From the NCBI GenBank assembly GCA_021767525.1, contig JAASTF010000179.1, forward strand, positions 1-6,534: 6,534 nucleotides of DNA, given 5' to 3'. Positions 1 through 6,081 of the stretch are shown piece after piece (the first letter of the stretch is position 1; each line of letters begins with the position of its first letter). Position numbers and translations under genes: made by a program. Under the pieces are notes generated by a model. The model was given only the letters and a program-made list of their open reading frames with translations, had not been told where the DNA came from and ran no database searches. The stretch comes from Paracoccaceae bacterium (lineage in GTDB: Bacteria; Pseudomonadota; Alphaproteobacteria; Rhodobacterales; Rhodobacteraceae).

Positions 1-85
1 CGCCAAGCTGCGTGATCGTATCCTGGCTGCGCGTGGTGATTTGGCCGAAATAGAGACGAAAAAGGCTGCCCTTCGCGACTGCGCC
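1..85 (+). repeat. Inverted partial copy of bchI fused to antisense bchD (likely chimeric join)
   Basis: Read on the plus strand, these bases encode the BchI residues from A234 to A261 (AKLRDRILAARG... ending LRDCA) exactly as in the intact bchI on the minus strand. Position i pairs with the complement of position 1976-i. Seven of 85 bases differ (1, 37, 58, 64, 67, 73, 82), all at third codon positions and all synonymous. Past base 85 the match stops and antisense bchD begins; GCC at 83-85 and CTGTGC at 89-94 are shared by both sequences, which blurs the junction. There is no start, stop or complete domain, so this is not a gene. A chimeric assembly or amplification join to a related strain's bchI fits best; a real inverted duplication is the alternative. 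Confidence 0.9.
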
Positions 86-1672
86 CATCTGTGCCGCCAG
101 GTCGGCCAGTTGCCGCGCGGGCCGGTTGCCCATGTCCAGCACGACGCCCGGCACGCCCGTTGCACGCAGCCAACCGGCGATGCGCAGCGAATCCTCGGCC
201 GCCTGCGCACGGTCGGCGCGTCCATCCAGCGCGATATTGGCGCGGCCATCGGTCAGAACCGCAATCGCGGGCGACAGCCCGTGCCCCCGCGCATGGGTCG
301 CCAGCTCTCCCGCTGCTTGAAGCCCTGCCGCCAAGGGTGTGCCGCCGCCCCCCGGCAGCGCCGCCAACCGGCGTTTCGTCTGCACCAGCGACCGGGTGGG
401 CGGCAGCAGCAACTCGGCGGCCTCGCCGCGAAACGAGATCAGGGCCACGTGATCTCGTCGCGCATAAGCCTGCGCCAGCAGCAATTCCACGGCACCCTTC
501 GCCTCGGCCAGGCGGGCAAGGGCGGCGCTGCCCGAGGCATCGACCGTGAAGATCAGCAGGCGGTCCGACCGGTCTTCGTAGCGTTTCAGATGAATGTCGC
601 CGGGATGAATATGCAGCTTTTGCGCCTTGGCGGTCATCTTGCGCCGCAAGGGCTGCCAGGGTGCGGCGGCGCGCAGGGTGGCCACCAGGTCGATCCGCGC
701 GCGCCCGTCCAGCCGCCCGGGCCGGGAGGGCAGGGGGCGGCCGCGCCGGTTGCCCTTGCGGCGGGCCCCGGCGCCCGAGCCGCGCGCCGCGCACGACGCA
801 CCGGCCGGCATCAGCGTTTCCAGCATCCCGTCGGGCAGCATTGCCCGCACCGCCTCGATCAGCATTTCGGGCGGAATATCAAGCGTCTGTTCGCCCTGGT
901 CTTGGGGTGTCTCGCCCTGATCTTGATCGGGCGGCGGCGGCGTTTCGGCCTCGTCCTCGTCGTCGGGCATCTGCGTTGCGCGATGGGCGAAAACCAGTGC
1001 CGCAGCATTGGCGATATCATCGGATGTGAGACTAACCCGCCCGAAAAGCGCCGCGTGCGCCCGCGCGGCACGCAAGGCAAAGATCGGTGCGCGCAGGCTG
1101 TCGACGCCATAGCGCGCGGCGAGAGCCGTCAGCGCCTCGATCGCTTCGGGCGTTGTTTCGACGCGCGGATACAGCGCGCGGGCAATGGCCGGATCCGGCA
1201 GGTCCGGCGCGGTGGCCTGCATCCGTCCGATCCCGTCCAGATCGGCGTGAAAGGCCACGCGCTCGGCCAGGGCAGGGGGGGTGCGTTCATCCGCATCGGC
1301 GCCTTCGTCCAGCGCGATCAGGGTGAACTGGCCCCGCGCGTCCATCGCCTGCGCCAGCTTGGCCGCCATGTCGGTCGGCGTGCGCTCGGCCATCGTCAGA
1401 ACCAGTGTGCAGGGCTCGGCCAGCAGGCCCTGCGACATCACGATACGCTGCGCAGACAGGGTGGCCGACAGGTCAAGACCGCCGAACAGCGCCTCGTCCG
1501 TCATATCGGGGTGCAGGCGCCGGGGGGCCAAGGGAATCGAGCCTATATCGGCCAAAAACGCATCTCGCACCGGGCCGGAACGCGCGCGGATTACCATGCC
1601 GCCAAGGCCAACGGGGTCGACCGCCAGCAGCGCCAGCGCCAGCTGCGCGGCATCCCAGCGGGGGGCTGTCAT
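1..1672 (-). CDS. bchD: Magnesium chelatase subunit D, partial, with a false C-terminus
   Basis: BchD is the non-catalytic ATPase-like subunit of protoporphyrin IX magnesium chelatase. It forms a platform with BchI that drives Mg insertion by BchH, the first committed step to bacteriochlorophyll. The frame starts at ATG 1672 (MTAPRWDAAQ), with GAGGTG at 1678-1683 as ribosome binding site, and overlaps the bchI stop by 4 bp. The order is an N-terminal AAA+-like domain with a degenerate Walker A (ARSGPVRD, no lysine), a Pro/acid-rich linker from about residue 236 (DDEDEAETPPPPDQDQGE), and a C-terminal VWA domain. The VWA metal site is visible: DASGS at 378-382, T445 in GGGGTPL, and D475 in LTDGRAN. 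BchD-like sequence ends near residue 531 (LADLAAQMGA). The next 26 codons to the edge are antisense bchI and not BchD, and no stop is reached. From recalled relatives of about 560 residues, roughly 30 true residues are missing. Confidence 0.93.
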   Translation of the reverse strand, partial: MTAPRWDAAQLALALLAVDPVGLGGMVIRARSGPVRDAFLADIGSIPLAPRRLHPDMTDEALFGGLDLSATLSAQRIVMSQGLLAEPCTLVLTMAERTPTDMAAKLAQAMDARGQFTLIALDEGADADERTPPALAERVAFHADLDGIGRMQATAPDLPDPAIARALYPRVETTPEAIEALTALAARYGVDSLRAPIFALRAARAHAALFGRVSLTSDDIANAAALVFAHRATQMPDDEDEAETPPPPDQDQGETPQDQGEQTLDIPPEMLIEAVRAMLPDGMLETLMPAGASCAARGSGAGARRKGNRRGRPLPSRPGRLDGRARIDLVATLRAAAPWQPLRRKMTAKAQKLHIHPGDIHLKRYEDRSDRLLIFTVDASGSAALARLAEAKGAVELLLAQAYARRDHVALISFRGEAAELLLPPTRSLVQTKRRLAALPGGGGTPLAAGLQAAGELATHARGHGLSPAIAVLTDGRANIALDGRADRAQAAEDSLRIAGWLRATGVPGVVLDMGNRPARQLADLAAQMGAVAKGSLFRLYFGQITTRSQDTITQLG

Positions 1673-2673
1673 CCCAGCACCTCGGTCACGGTGCGGGCGA
1701 CGCGCGTGGCGCTGCCGGCCTCGTCCAGCGGGTCACGGCGCAGTCGGTGCGACAGGGCGAGCGGGGCCACGCGGCGCAGATGGGTGCGGCCCAGGGCCGT
1801 GTCGCCTTCGAACGCGGCCAGGGCACGGCCGGCGCGCAGCAACGTCAGCTCGCCGCGCAGCCCGTCGGCGCCCAGGGCGACGCACAGCTCGGCACAGTCG
1901 CGCAGGGCGGCTTTTTTTGTCTCTATTTCGGCCAAATCGCCACGCGCAGCCAGGATACGATCACGCAGCTTGGCATCTTCCTTGCCCCATTTGCGCAGGA
2001 ATTTCGTGGCATCGGTTTCATAGGCATCGCGGCGTTTGATCACCTCGATCCGGTCCTCGATGTTGTTGGGGCTGCGCACCTCGACCGACAGGCCGAAACG
2101 GTCCAGCAGCTGTGGGCGCAATTCGCCTTCTTCCGGGTTGCCCGAGCCGACCAGAACGAACCGCGCCGGGTGGCGGATGCTCAGCCCCTCGCGCTCGACC
2201 ACGTTTTCGCCCGATTGCGCCACGTCCAGCAGCAGGTCGACGATGTGATCCTCCAGAAGGTTCACCTCGTCGATATACAGGTATCCACGGTTCGCCTGCG
2301 CCAGCAGGCCAGGCTGAAACGCCTTTTCGCCCTGGGTCAACGCGCGTTCGATATCCAGTGCACCGGTCACGCGATCCTCGGTCACGCCAAGCGGCAGATC
2401 GACCACAGGTGTCGGCCGCTCGACCATTTCAACAGTCTCTAATTTGGCCCAATCGGGCACATCGGCGGGGTCAGCCGCGTTCACCGGGCATCCCTTGACC
2501 ACCTGGATGGGCGGCAGTAGCGCGGCCAGCGCGCGCACGGCGGTCGATTTGCCGGTGCCGCGATCGCCGAACACCAGAACGCCGCCCAGTTTCGGGTCGA
2601 TGGCCGTCAGGATCATGGCAAGTTTCATGTCGTCCTGGCCGACGATGGCGGAAAACGGAAAGGGATGTGTCAT
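1669..2673 (-). CDS. bchI: Magnesium chelatase ATPase subunit I
   Basis: BchI is the AAA+ motor of magnesium chelatase. It hydrolyses ATP as a ring together with BchD, so that BchH can insert Mg2+ into protoporphyrin IX in the cytoplasm. The 334-residue product has the usual length for Rhodobacterales. Walker A is GDRGTGKS (36-43), Walker B is YLYIDE (131-136), a sensor-1 asparagine sits at N179 in VGSGNPEEG, and a conserved arginine at R192 in LLDRFG. The C-terminal helical domain follows, including RGELTLLRAGRALA around 273-286. Start ATG 2673 has AAGGA at 2679-2683 at a 5-nt spacing and overlaps the crtA stop as ATGA; its own stop overlaps the bchD start the same way, which suggests translational coupling. 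All key residues are present. Part of the gene (234-261) recurs inverted at the left window edge. Confidence 0.98.
   Translation of the reverse strand: MTHPFPFSAIVGQDDMKLAMILTAIDPKLGGVLVFGDRGTGKSTAVRALAALLPPIQVVKGCPVNAADPADVPDWAKLETVEMVERPTPVVDLPLGVTEDRVTGALDIERALTQGEKAFQPGLLAQANRGYLYIDEVNLLEDHIVDLLLDVAQSGENVVEREGLSIRHPARFVLVGSGNPEEGELRPQLLDRFGLSVEVRSPNNIEDRIEVIKRRDAYETDATKFLRKWGKEDAKLRDRILAARGDLAEIETKKAALRDCAELCVALGADGLRGELTLLRAGRALAAFEGDTALGRTHLRRVAPLALSHRLRRDPLDEAGSATRVARTVTEVLG
1891..1975 (-). repeat. Resident bchI segment that is the partner of the left-edge inverted copy
   Basis: This stretch lies inside the intact bchI and encodes residues 234-261 (plus the last base of D233), between the AAA+ core and the C-terminal helical part. 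It matches bases 1-85 in opposite orientation at 78 of 85 positions. The reading frame of bchI is undisturbed through it, so this copy is in its native place and the one at the window edge is the displaced one. Confidence 0.9.
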
Positions 2674-3380
2674 GCGTGTCCTTCGTTGCGGGCGAGGGGG
2701 CTGACCCCGCCCCAGGTCCCGCGTTCGCCGGTCACGCGAAAGCGGGCGTAAAGCTCTTCGTGGAACCAGTTTTCGTCACGCACCGCGCGGATGGCCTTGG
2801 CGTGGGGTCCATCCTGGTCGCGGGCGAATGCGGCCATCGTGTCGGCGTCCGGCCAGATTGAAAAGGTCACTTGATGCAGCAGGGGCACCTCGCCGATGCC
2901 GATCTTGAATATCACGTTGGGGTCGGCGCCGATCACGGTGGAAATGTCGGGCACCCGCGCCCAGAATCGCATGGCGCGCGCGGGCCGCACGGTGGCCCGG
3001 GTCATCGCGGCCAGCGGGCCCGTTTCAGGCGGGGTTTGGGCCTGAAACGGGGTCACGCCCGCCCATTGCCCGCGCACCGATGTGGGCGCCAGGAACACGG
3101 TCCATTCCTCGGACGCACGGGCGCGGTAGCGGCGAAAGATGCGCGCGTTTTCCAGCTGCGCGCGCGCCGTGGCCTGATCGGGCCAGACACAAAGGATGGC
3201 ATAGACATGGGTATTGGGCCGGGGCGTAAACCCCTCGCCCGTGCCAGATCCGCACAGTTTCCAGAATTGCAGGCCCGGCACCCGGGGCAGCGCGAATCGC
3301 CCCACGGCCATCATGCCGAACGCCCAAAGTCGCGCGGCCAAGCTCTCAAAGCGGAAAAGGCTGAGTGTCACGGTTTGCAT
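2670..3380 (-). CDS. crtA: Spheroidene monooxygenase (carotenoid 2-ketolase)
   Basis: CrtA adds oxygen at C-2 of spheroidene to give spheroidenone (and converts hydroxyspheroidene likewise), using O2, so it acts when oxygen is present. The 236-residue product begins MQTVTLSLFRFESLAARLWAF and carries the family block FWKLCGSGTGEGFTP (39-53) and the C-terminal WFHEELYARF (205-214). The frame stays open upstream to a TTG at 3404, but I prefer ATG 3380. The family typically begins at this point, and a TTG start would lie inside the PpsR palindrome with no Shine-Dalgarno sequence behind it. The ATG itself has only a weak GGGA about 7 nt upstream. crtA is the first gene of the crtA-bchI-bchD operon and overlaps bchI by 4 bp. 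It shares its control region with divergent crtI, so oxygen and light probably regulate it through PpsR. Confidence 0.95.
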   Translation of the reverse strand: MQTVTLSLFRFESLAARLWAFGMMAVGRFALPRVPGLQFWKLCGSGTGEGFTPRPNTHVYAILCVWPDQATARAQLENARIFRRYRARASEEWTVFLAPTSVRGQWAGVTPFQAQTPPETGPLAAMTRATVRPARAMRFWARVPDISTVIGADPNVIFKIGIGEVPLLHQVTFSIWPDADTMAAFARDQDGPHAKAIRAVRDENWFHEELYARFRVTGERGTWGGVSPLARNEGHA

Positions 3381-3398
3381 GGGCTGGTCCCATAAATG

Positions 3399-3416
3399 TG
3401 TCAATTAAGTCTGACA
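3399..3416. promoter_or_regulatory. PpsR/CrtJ-type operator, crtA-proximal
   Basis: The sequence TGTCAATTAAGTCTGACA fits TGT-N12-ACA, the recognition pattern of the PpsR/CrtJ repressor of photosynthesis genes. It extends to perfect 7-bp arms, TGTGTCA (3397-3403) and TGACACA (3412-3418), around an 8-bp centre. It ends 19 bp upstream of the crtA ATG, a good place to block the crtA-bchI-bchD promoter. No ppsR gene lies in the window, so the regulator's identity is inferred from the motif and the context. Confidence 0.85.
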
Positions 3417-3452
3417 CATATTGATTTGAGATGGAAGGTGCGACAGAAAGAA

Positions 3453-3470
3453 TGTAAACTAAACCTGACA
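3453..3470. promoter_or_regulatory. PpsR/CrtJ-type operator, crtI-proximal
   Basis: The sequence TGTAAACTAAACCTGACA also fits TGT-N12-ACA, but its arms are less symmetrical than those of the crtA-proximal site. Both sites end in the same half, CTGACA. Its centre lies 54 bp from the other site's centre, near five helical turns, so repressor units on both could sit on the same face of the DNA. It ends 20 bp upstream of the crtI ATG. Confidence 0.8.
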
Positions 3471-3479
3471 TTCCGTTCC

Positions 3480-3486
3480 AGGAGGG
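3480..3486 (+). promoter_or_regulatory. Strong ribosome binding site of crtI
   Basis: AGGAGGG lies 4-5 nt before ATG 3491 and is a near-perfect Shine-Dalgarno sequence, the strongest in the window. It fixes the crtI start and suggests efficient translation of the first gene of the crtIB-tspO operon. Confidence 0.85.
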
Positions 3487-3490
3487 CGCC

Positions 3491-5038
3491 ATGACTCGCA
3501 TAGACACCTCGTTGCCCGTTCAGGCGGGGAAAGAGCGCGCCCCCCACGCCATCGTCATCGGTGCGGGCCTTGGCGGTCTTTCGGCAGCCATGCGGCTGGG
3601 CGCCAAGGGCTATCGCGTGACGGTGCTGGACCGGCTGGATCGTGCGGGCGGGCGTGGCTCGTCCCTGATGTGCGACGGCCACCGCTTTGACCTGGGGCCC
3701 ACCATCGTTACAGTGCCGCAGGTATTCCGCGAACTTTGGGCCGCCTGCGGGCGCGATTTCGATGCCGATGTCGACCTGCGCCCGGTTGATCCGTTCTACG
3801 AAATCCGCTGGCCCGACGGGTCCACCTTCACCGCCAGCCCCGACACCGACAAGATGCGCGCCGAGGTGGCCCGCCTGTCGCCAGGCGACCTGGCGGGGTA
3901 CGAGAAATTCCTGAAAGACAGCGAGGCGCGATACTGGTTCGGGTTCGAGGATCTGGGCCGCCGCTCGATGCATCGCCTGGGCGATCTGATCAAGGTGTTG
4001 CCGCGTTTCGGGATGCTGCGCGCCGATCGCAGCGTTTACGCCCATGCCGCCCGCCGGTTCAAGGATGAACGTTTGCGCATGGCGTTCTCGTTCCACCCGC
4101 TGTTCATCGGCGGCGATCCGTTCAACGTGACCTCGATGTATATCCTGGTTAGCCATCTGGAAAAGCAGTTCGGCGTGCACTATGCAATGGGCGGTGTGCA
4201 GGCGATTGCCGATGCGATGGCCGGCGTGATCGAGGATCAGGGCGGGCATGTGCGGCTGCACACCGATGTTGATGAAATCCTGCTGAAAGACGGCGCCGCC
4301 CGCGGTGTGCGCCTGGGCGGCGGCGAGATCCTGCGCGCCGATATCGTGGTGTCGAACGCGGATGCGGGCCACACCTATGACCGGCTGCTGCGCAATCATC
4401 GCAAGCGCCGCTGGTCGTCGCGCAAACTGGATCGCGCGCGGTGGTCGATGGGCCTGTTCGTCTGGTATTTCGGAACCCGTGGCACGCGCGACAAATGGGC
4501 CGATGTGGGCCACCACACGATCCTGAACAGCCATCGCTACCAAGGGCTGGTGCGCGACATCTTCATCAACGGCACGCTGGCCGAGGATATGAGCCTGTAT
4601 GTCCATAGGCCAAGCGTGGTCGATCCCAGCGTGGCGCCGTCGGGCGACGATACGTTCTATGCGCTGGCCCCGGTGCCGCATCTGGGGTTCGACAACCCCG
4701 TGGATTGGGCCGAAATGGGCGAAACCTATCGCCAGCGCGTGCAGGCAGTGCTTGAGGATCAGCTGCTGCCGGGCCTGGGCGATCACCTGTCCGCGTCCGA
4801 GGTGTTCACCCCCGACACGTTCCGCGACCGGTATTTGTCGCCGCACGGCTCGGGCTTTTCGATCGAACCGCGCATCCTGCAATCGGCCTGGTTCCGCCCC
4901 CATAACGTCAGCGAAGAGGCCAAGGGCCTTTTCCTTGTGGGCGCCGGCACGCATCCTGGCGCCGGTCTGCCGGGCGTCGTGTCATCGGCCGAGGTGCTGG
5001 CGCAACTGGTGCCCGATGCCCACCCGGTGCCCGCATGA
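3491..5038 (+). CDS. crtI: Phytoene desaturase
   Basis: CrtI is an FAD-dependent, membrane-associated desaturase that converts phytoene stepwise to neurosporene (three steps, usual in Rhodobacter) or lycopene (four steps). The neighbouring crtA favours the neurosporene/spheroidene route, but the step number cannot be read from sequence. The 515-residue protein has a short N-terminal leader, then the dinucleotide-binding fold: IVIGAGLGGLSAA with GxGxxG at 24-29, ending in the acidic D47, followed by GGRG at 53-56 and GHRFDLGPTIVTVP. The C-terminal bacterial phytoene desaturase signature FLVGAGTHPGAGLPGV is at about 481-496. The length is normal and all expected motifs are intact. It leads the plus-strand operon behind a strong ribosome binding site and a PpsR-type operator, and its stop overlaps the crtB start as ATGA. 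Confidence 0.98.
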   Translation: MTRIDTSLPVQAGKERAPHAIVIGAGLGGLSAAMRLGAKGYRVTVLDRLDRAGGRGSSLMCDGHRFDLGPTIVTVPQVFRELWAACGRDFDADVDLRPVDPFYEIRWPDGSTFTASPDTDKMRAEVARLSPGDLAGYEKFLKDSEARYWFGFEDLGRRSMHRLGDLIKVLPRFGMLRADRSVYAHAARRFKDERLRMAFSFHPLFIGGDPFNVTSMYILVSHLEKQFGVHYAMGGVQAIADAMAGVIEDQGGHVRLHTDVDEILLKDGAARGVRLGGGEILRADIVVSNADAGHTYDRLLRNHRKRRWSSRKLDRARWSMGLFVWYFGTRGTRDKWADVGHHTILNSHRYQGLVRDIFINGTLAEDMSLYVHRPSVVDPSVAPSGDDTFYALAPVPHLGFDNPVDWAEMGETYRQRVQAVLEDQLLPGLGDHLSASEVFTPDTFRDRYLSPHGSGFSIEPRILQSAWFRPHNVSEEAKGLFLVGAGTHPGAGLPGVVSSAEVLAQLVPDAHPVPA

Positions 5039-6078
5039 TGGACGGCGCCGATCTGGAACATTGCCGCCAGGCGATCCGCCACGGGTCGCTGTCGTTCCAC
5101 GCGGCCAGCCGCCTGCTGCCGTCGCGGGTGCGCGATCCGGCGCTGGCGCTTTATGCCTTTTGCCGACTGGCGGATGACGAGGTCGATCTGAAATCCGATA
5201 AGGCCGGGTCTGTGCTGGCCCTGCGCGAGCGGTTGGAACTGGCCTATGCCGGCCGGCCCCGCAACGCCGCGCCCGACCGCGCCTTCACCGCGCTGATTGA
5301 CATGTACGACATGCCCCGCGCGCTGCCCGAGGCGCTTCTCGAAGGGCTCGCCTGGGACGCGATGGAACACCGCTATGCCACGTTGTCCGATCTGCACGCC
5401 TATTCCGCGCGGGTGGCCAGCGCCGTGGGTGCGATGATGTGCGTCCTGATGGGCGTGCGCGACGAACACGCCCTGGCCCGCGCCTGCGATCTGGGTGTGG
5501 CGATGCAGCTGACCAATATCGCCCGCGACGTGGGCGAGGATGCGGCCGAGGGGCGCCTGTACCTGCCCACCGATTGGCTGCAACAGGCCGGGTTAGAGCC
5601 TGATGCCTTTCTCGCCGACCCTCATGCCAGCGATGCGATCCGGGCCGTGGTGCGCAGGTTGCTTCGGCAGGCCGACGCGCTTTATGCGCGGTCGGAATCG
5701 GGCATCGCCGCGCTGCCGGTGGATTGCCGCCCGGGCATCTATGCCGCGCGCCACATCTACGCGGCGATCGGTGGCCGGGTCCGCGCGCGCGGGTTCGATT
5801 CGATCACCGGCCGCGCGCGCACCGGCCGCGCGCGCAAACTGGGCTGGCTCGGCGTGTCGATGGCGCGGGCAGGGGTCACGCTGGTCATGCCGCGCGCGGC
5901 CACGATCTATGCCAAACCGCTGCCAGAGGTCGCGTTCCTGGTCGAGGCCGCAGCCCGCCGCAGCCCGCGCCAGGCAGATTGGTCGGATCGGGTGGTGACG
6001 CTGCTGGGCCAGCTCGAGGCGCAAGACCGTGCGCGAAAAGCGGCCTTGCAAGCAGGGGCGGCGCGCTCTACCTCGTAA
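5035..6078 (+). CDS. crtB: Phytoene synthase
   Basis: CrtB condenses two geranylgeranyl diphosphates head-to-head, via prephytoene diphosphate, to phytoene, the first committed carotenoid step. The 347-residue product has both Mg-diphosphate-binding aspartate motifs of squalene/phytoene synthases: DDEVD (47-51) and DVGED (165-169), the latter in LTNIARDVGEDAAEGRLYLP. It also has YSARVASAVG (123-132) and the late block LYARSESGIAALP ending at P228. The start is ATG 5035 in the ATGA overlap with crtI; a second ATG follows at 5038 and cannot be excluded. No good Shine-Dalgarno sequence is visible, so translation probably depends on ribosomes finishing crtI. A perfect tandem 15-bp repeat encodes TGRAR twice at residues 258-267. 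Its product feeds CrtI. Confidence 0.98.
   Translation: MMDGADLEHCRQAIRHGSLSFHAASRLLPSRVRDPALALYAFCRLADDEVDLKSDKAGSVLALRERLELAYAGRPRNAAPDRAFTALIDMYDMPRALPEALLEGLAWDAMEHRYATLSDLHAYSARVASAVGAMMCVLMGVRDEHALARACDLGVAMQLTNIARDVGEDAAEGRLYLPTDWLQQAGLEPDAFLADPHASDAIRAVVRRLLRQADALYARSESGIAALPVDCRPGIYAARHIYAAIGGRVRARGFDSITGRARTGRARKLGWLGVSMARAGVTLVMPRAATIYAKPLPEVAFLVEAAARRSPRQADWSDRVVTLLGQLEAQDRARKAALQAGAARSTS
5806..5835 (+). repeat. Perfect 15-bp tandem repeat inside crtB
   Basis: The unit ACCGGCCGCGCGCGC occurs twice with no gap (5806-5820 and 5821-5835), in frame, and encodes TGRAR-TGRAR just before KLGWLG in CrtB. It makes an Arg-rich stretch near the C-terminal part of the enzyme. A 15-bp unit keeps the frame if copies are gained or lost. 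Aligned with the Rhodobacter CrtB I recall, the region does not look longer, so this may be sequence homogenisation or chance in GC-rich DNA and not an insertion. Confidence 0.85.
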
Positions 6079-6081
6079 GGC

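Larger units (their letters stand above)
3381..3490. promoter_or_regulatory. Divergent crtA/crtI control region
   Basis: This 110-bp gap between the crtA and crtI start codons is visibly richer in A and T than the genes around it. It must hold the promoters of both operons. It contains two TGT-N12-ACA palindromes 54 bp apart and the crtI ribosome binding site. I found no convincing -35/-10 pair. TAAACT (3455-3460, plus) and CTTAAT (3405-3410, minus) each match the -10 consensus at 4 of 6 bases and both lie within the palindromes, but neither has a good -35 at proper spacing. Sigma-70-type promoters occluded by a repressor are therefore an inference. Confidence 0.85.

Noticed and set aside
1..85. 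Left-edge inverted copy as a mobile element end, attachment site or CRISPR-like repeat
   Set aside because: It is coding sequence of bchI with synonymous changes only. There is no transposase, target-site duplication, terminal repeat or repeat array next to it.
41..2023. A 660-codon open frame on the plus strand
   Set aside because: It runs antisense to bchD and bchI, has Arg/Gln/Gly-rich low-information sequence, and its only recognisable part is the first residues, which belong to the displaced bchI fragment. Long antisense frames are usual in GC-rich DNA.
3376..3404. Minus-strand promoter using TTGACA (3399-3404) as -35
   Set aside because: The -10 would fall at 3376-3381 (CATGCA on the minus strand), on top of the crtA start codon and with a poor match. 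TTGACA here is better explained as half of the operator.
3421..3435. Possible FnrL site starting with TTGAT
   Set aside because: The left half TTGAT is present at 3420-3426, but the required ATCAA half at the proper spacing is absent (GATGG instead).
3401..4954. A 517-codon open frame on the minus strand opposite crtI
   Set aside because: It is the mirror of the well-supported crtI, with no family motif and His/Arg/Ala-rich composition; its end also reaches into the operator region.
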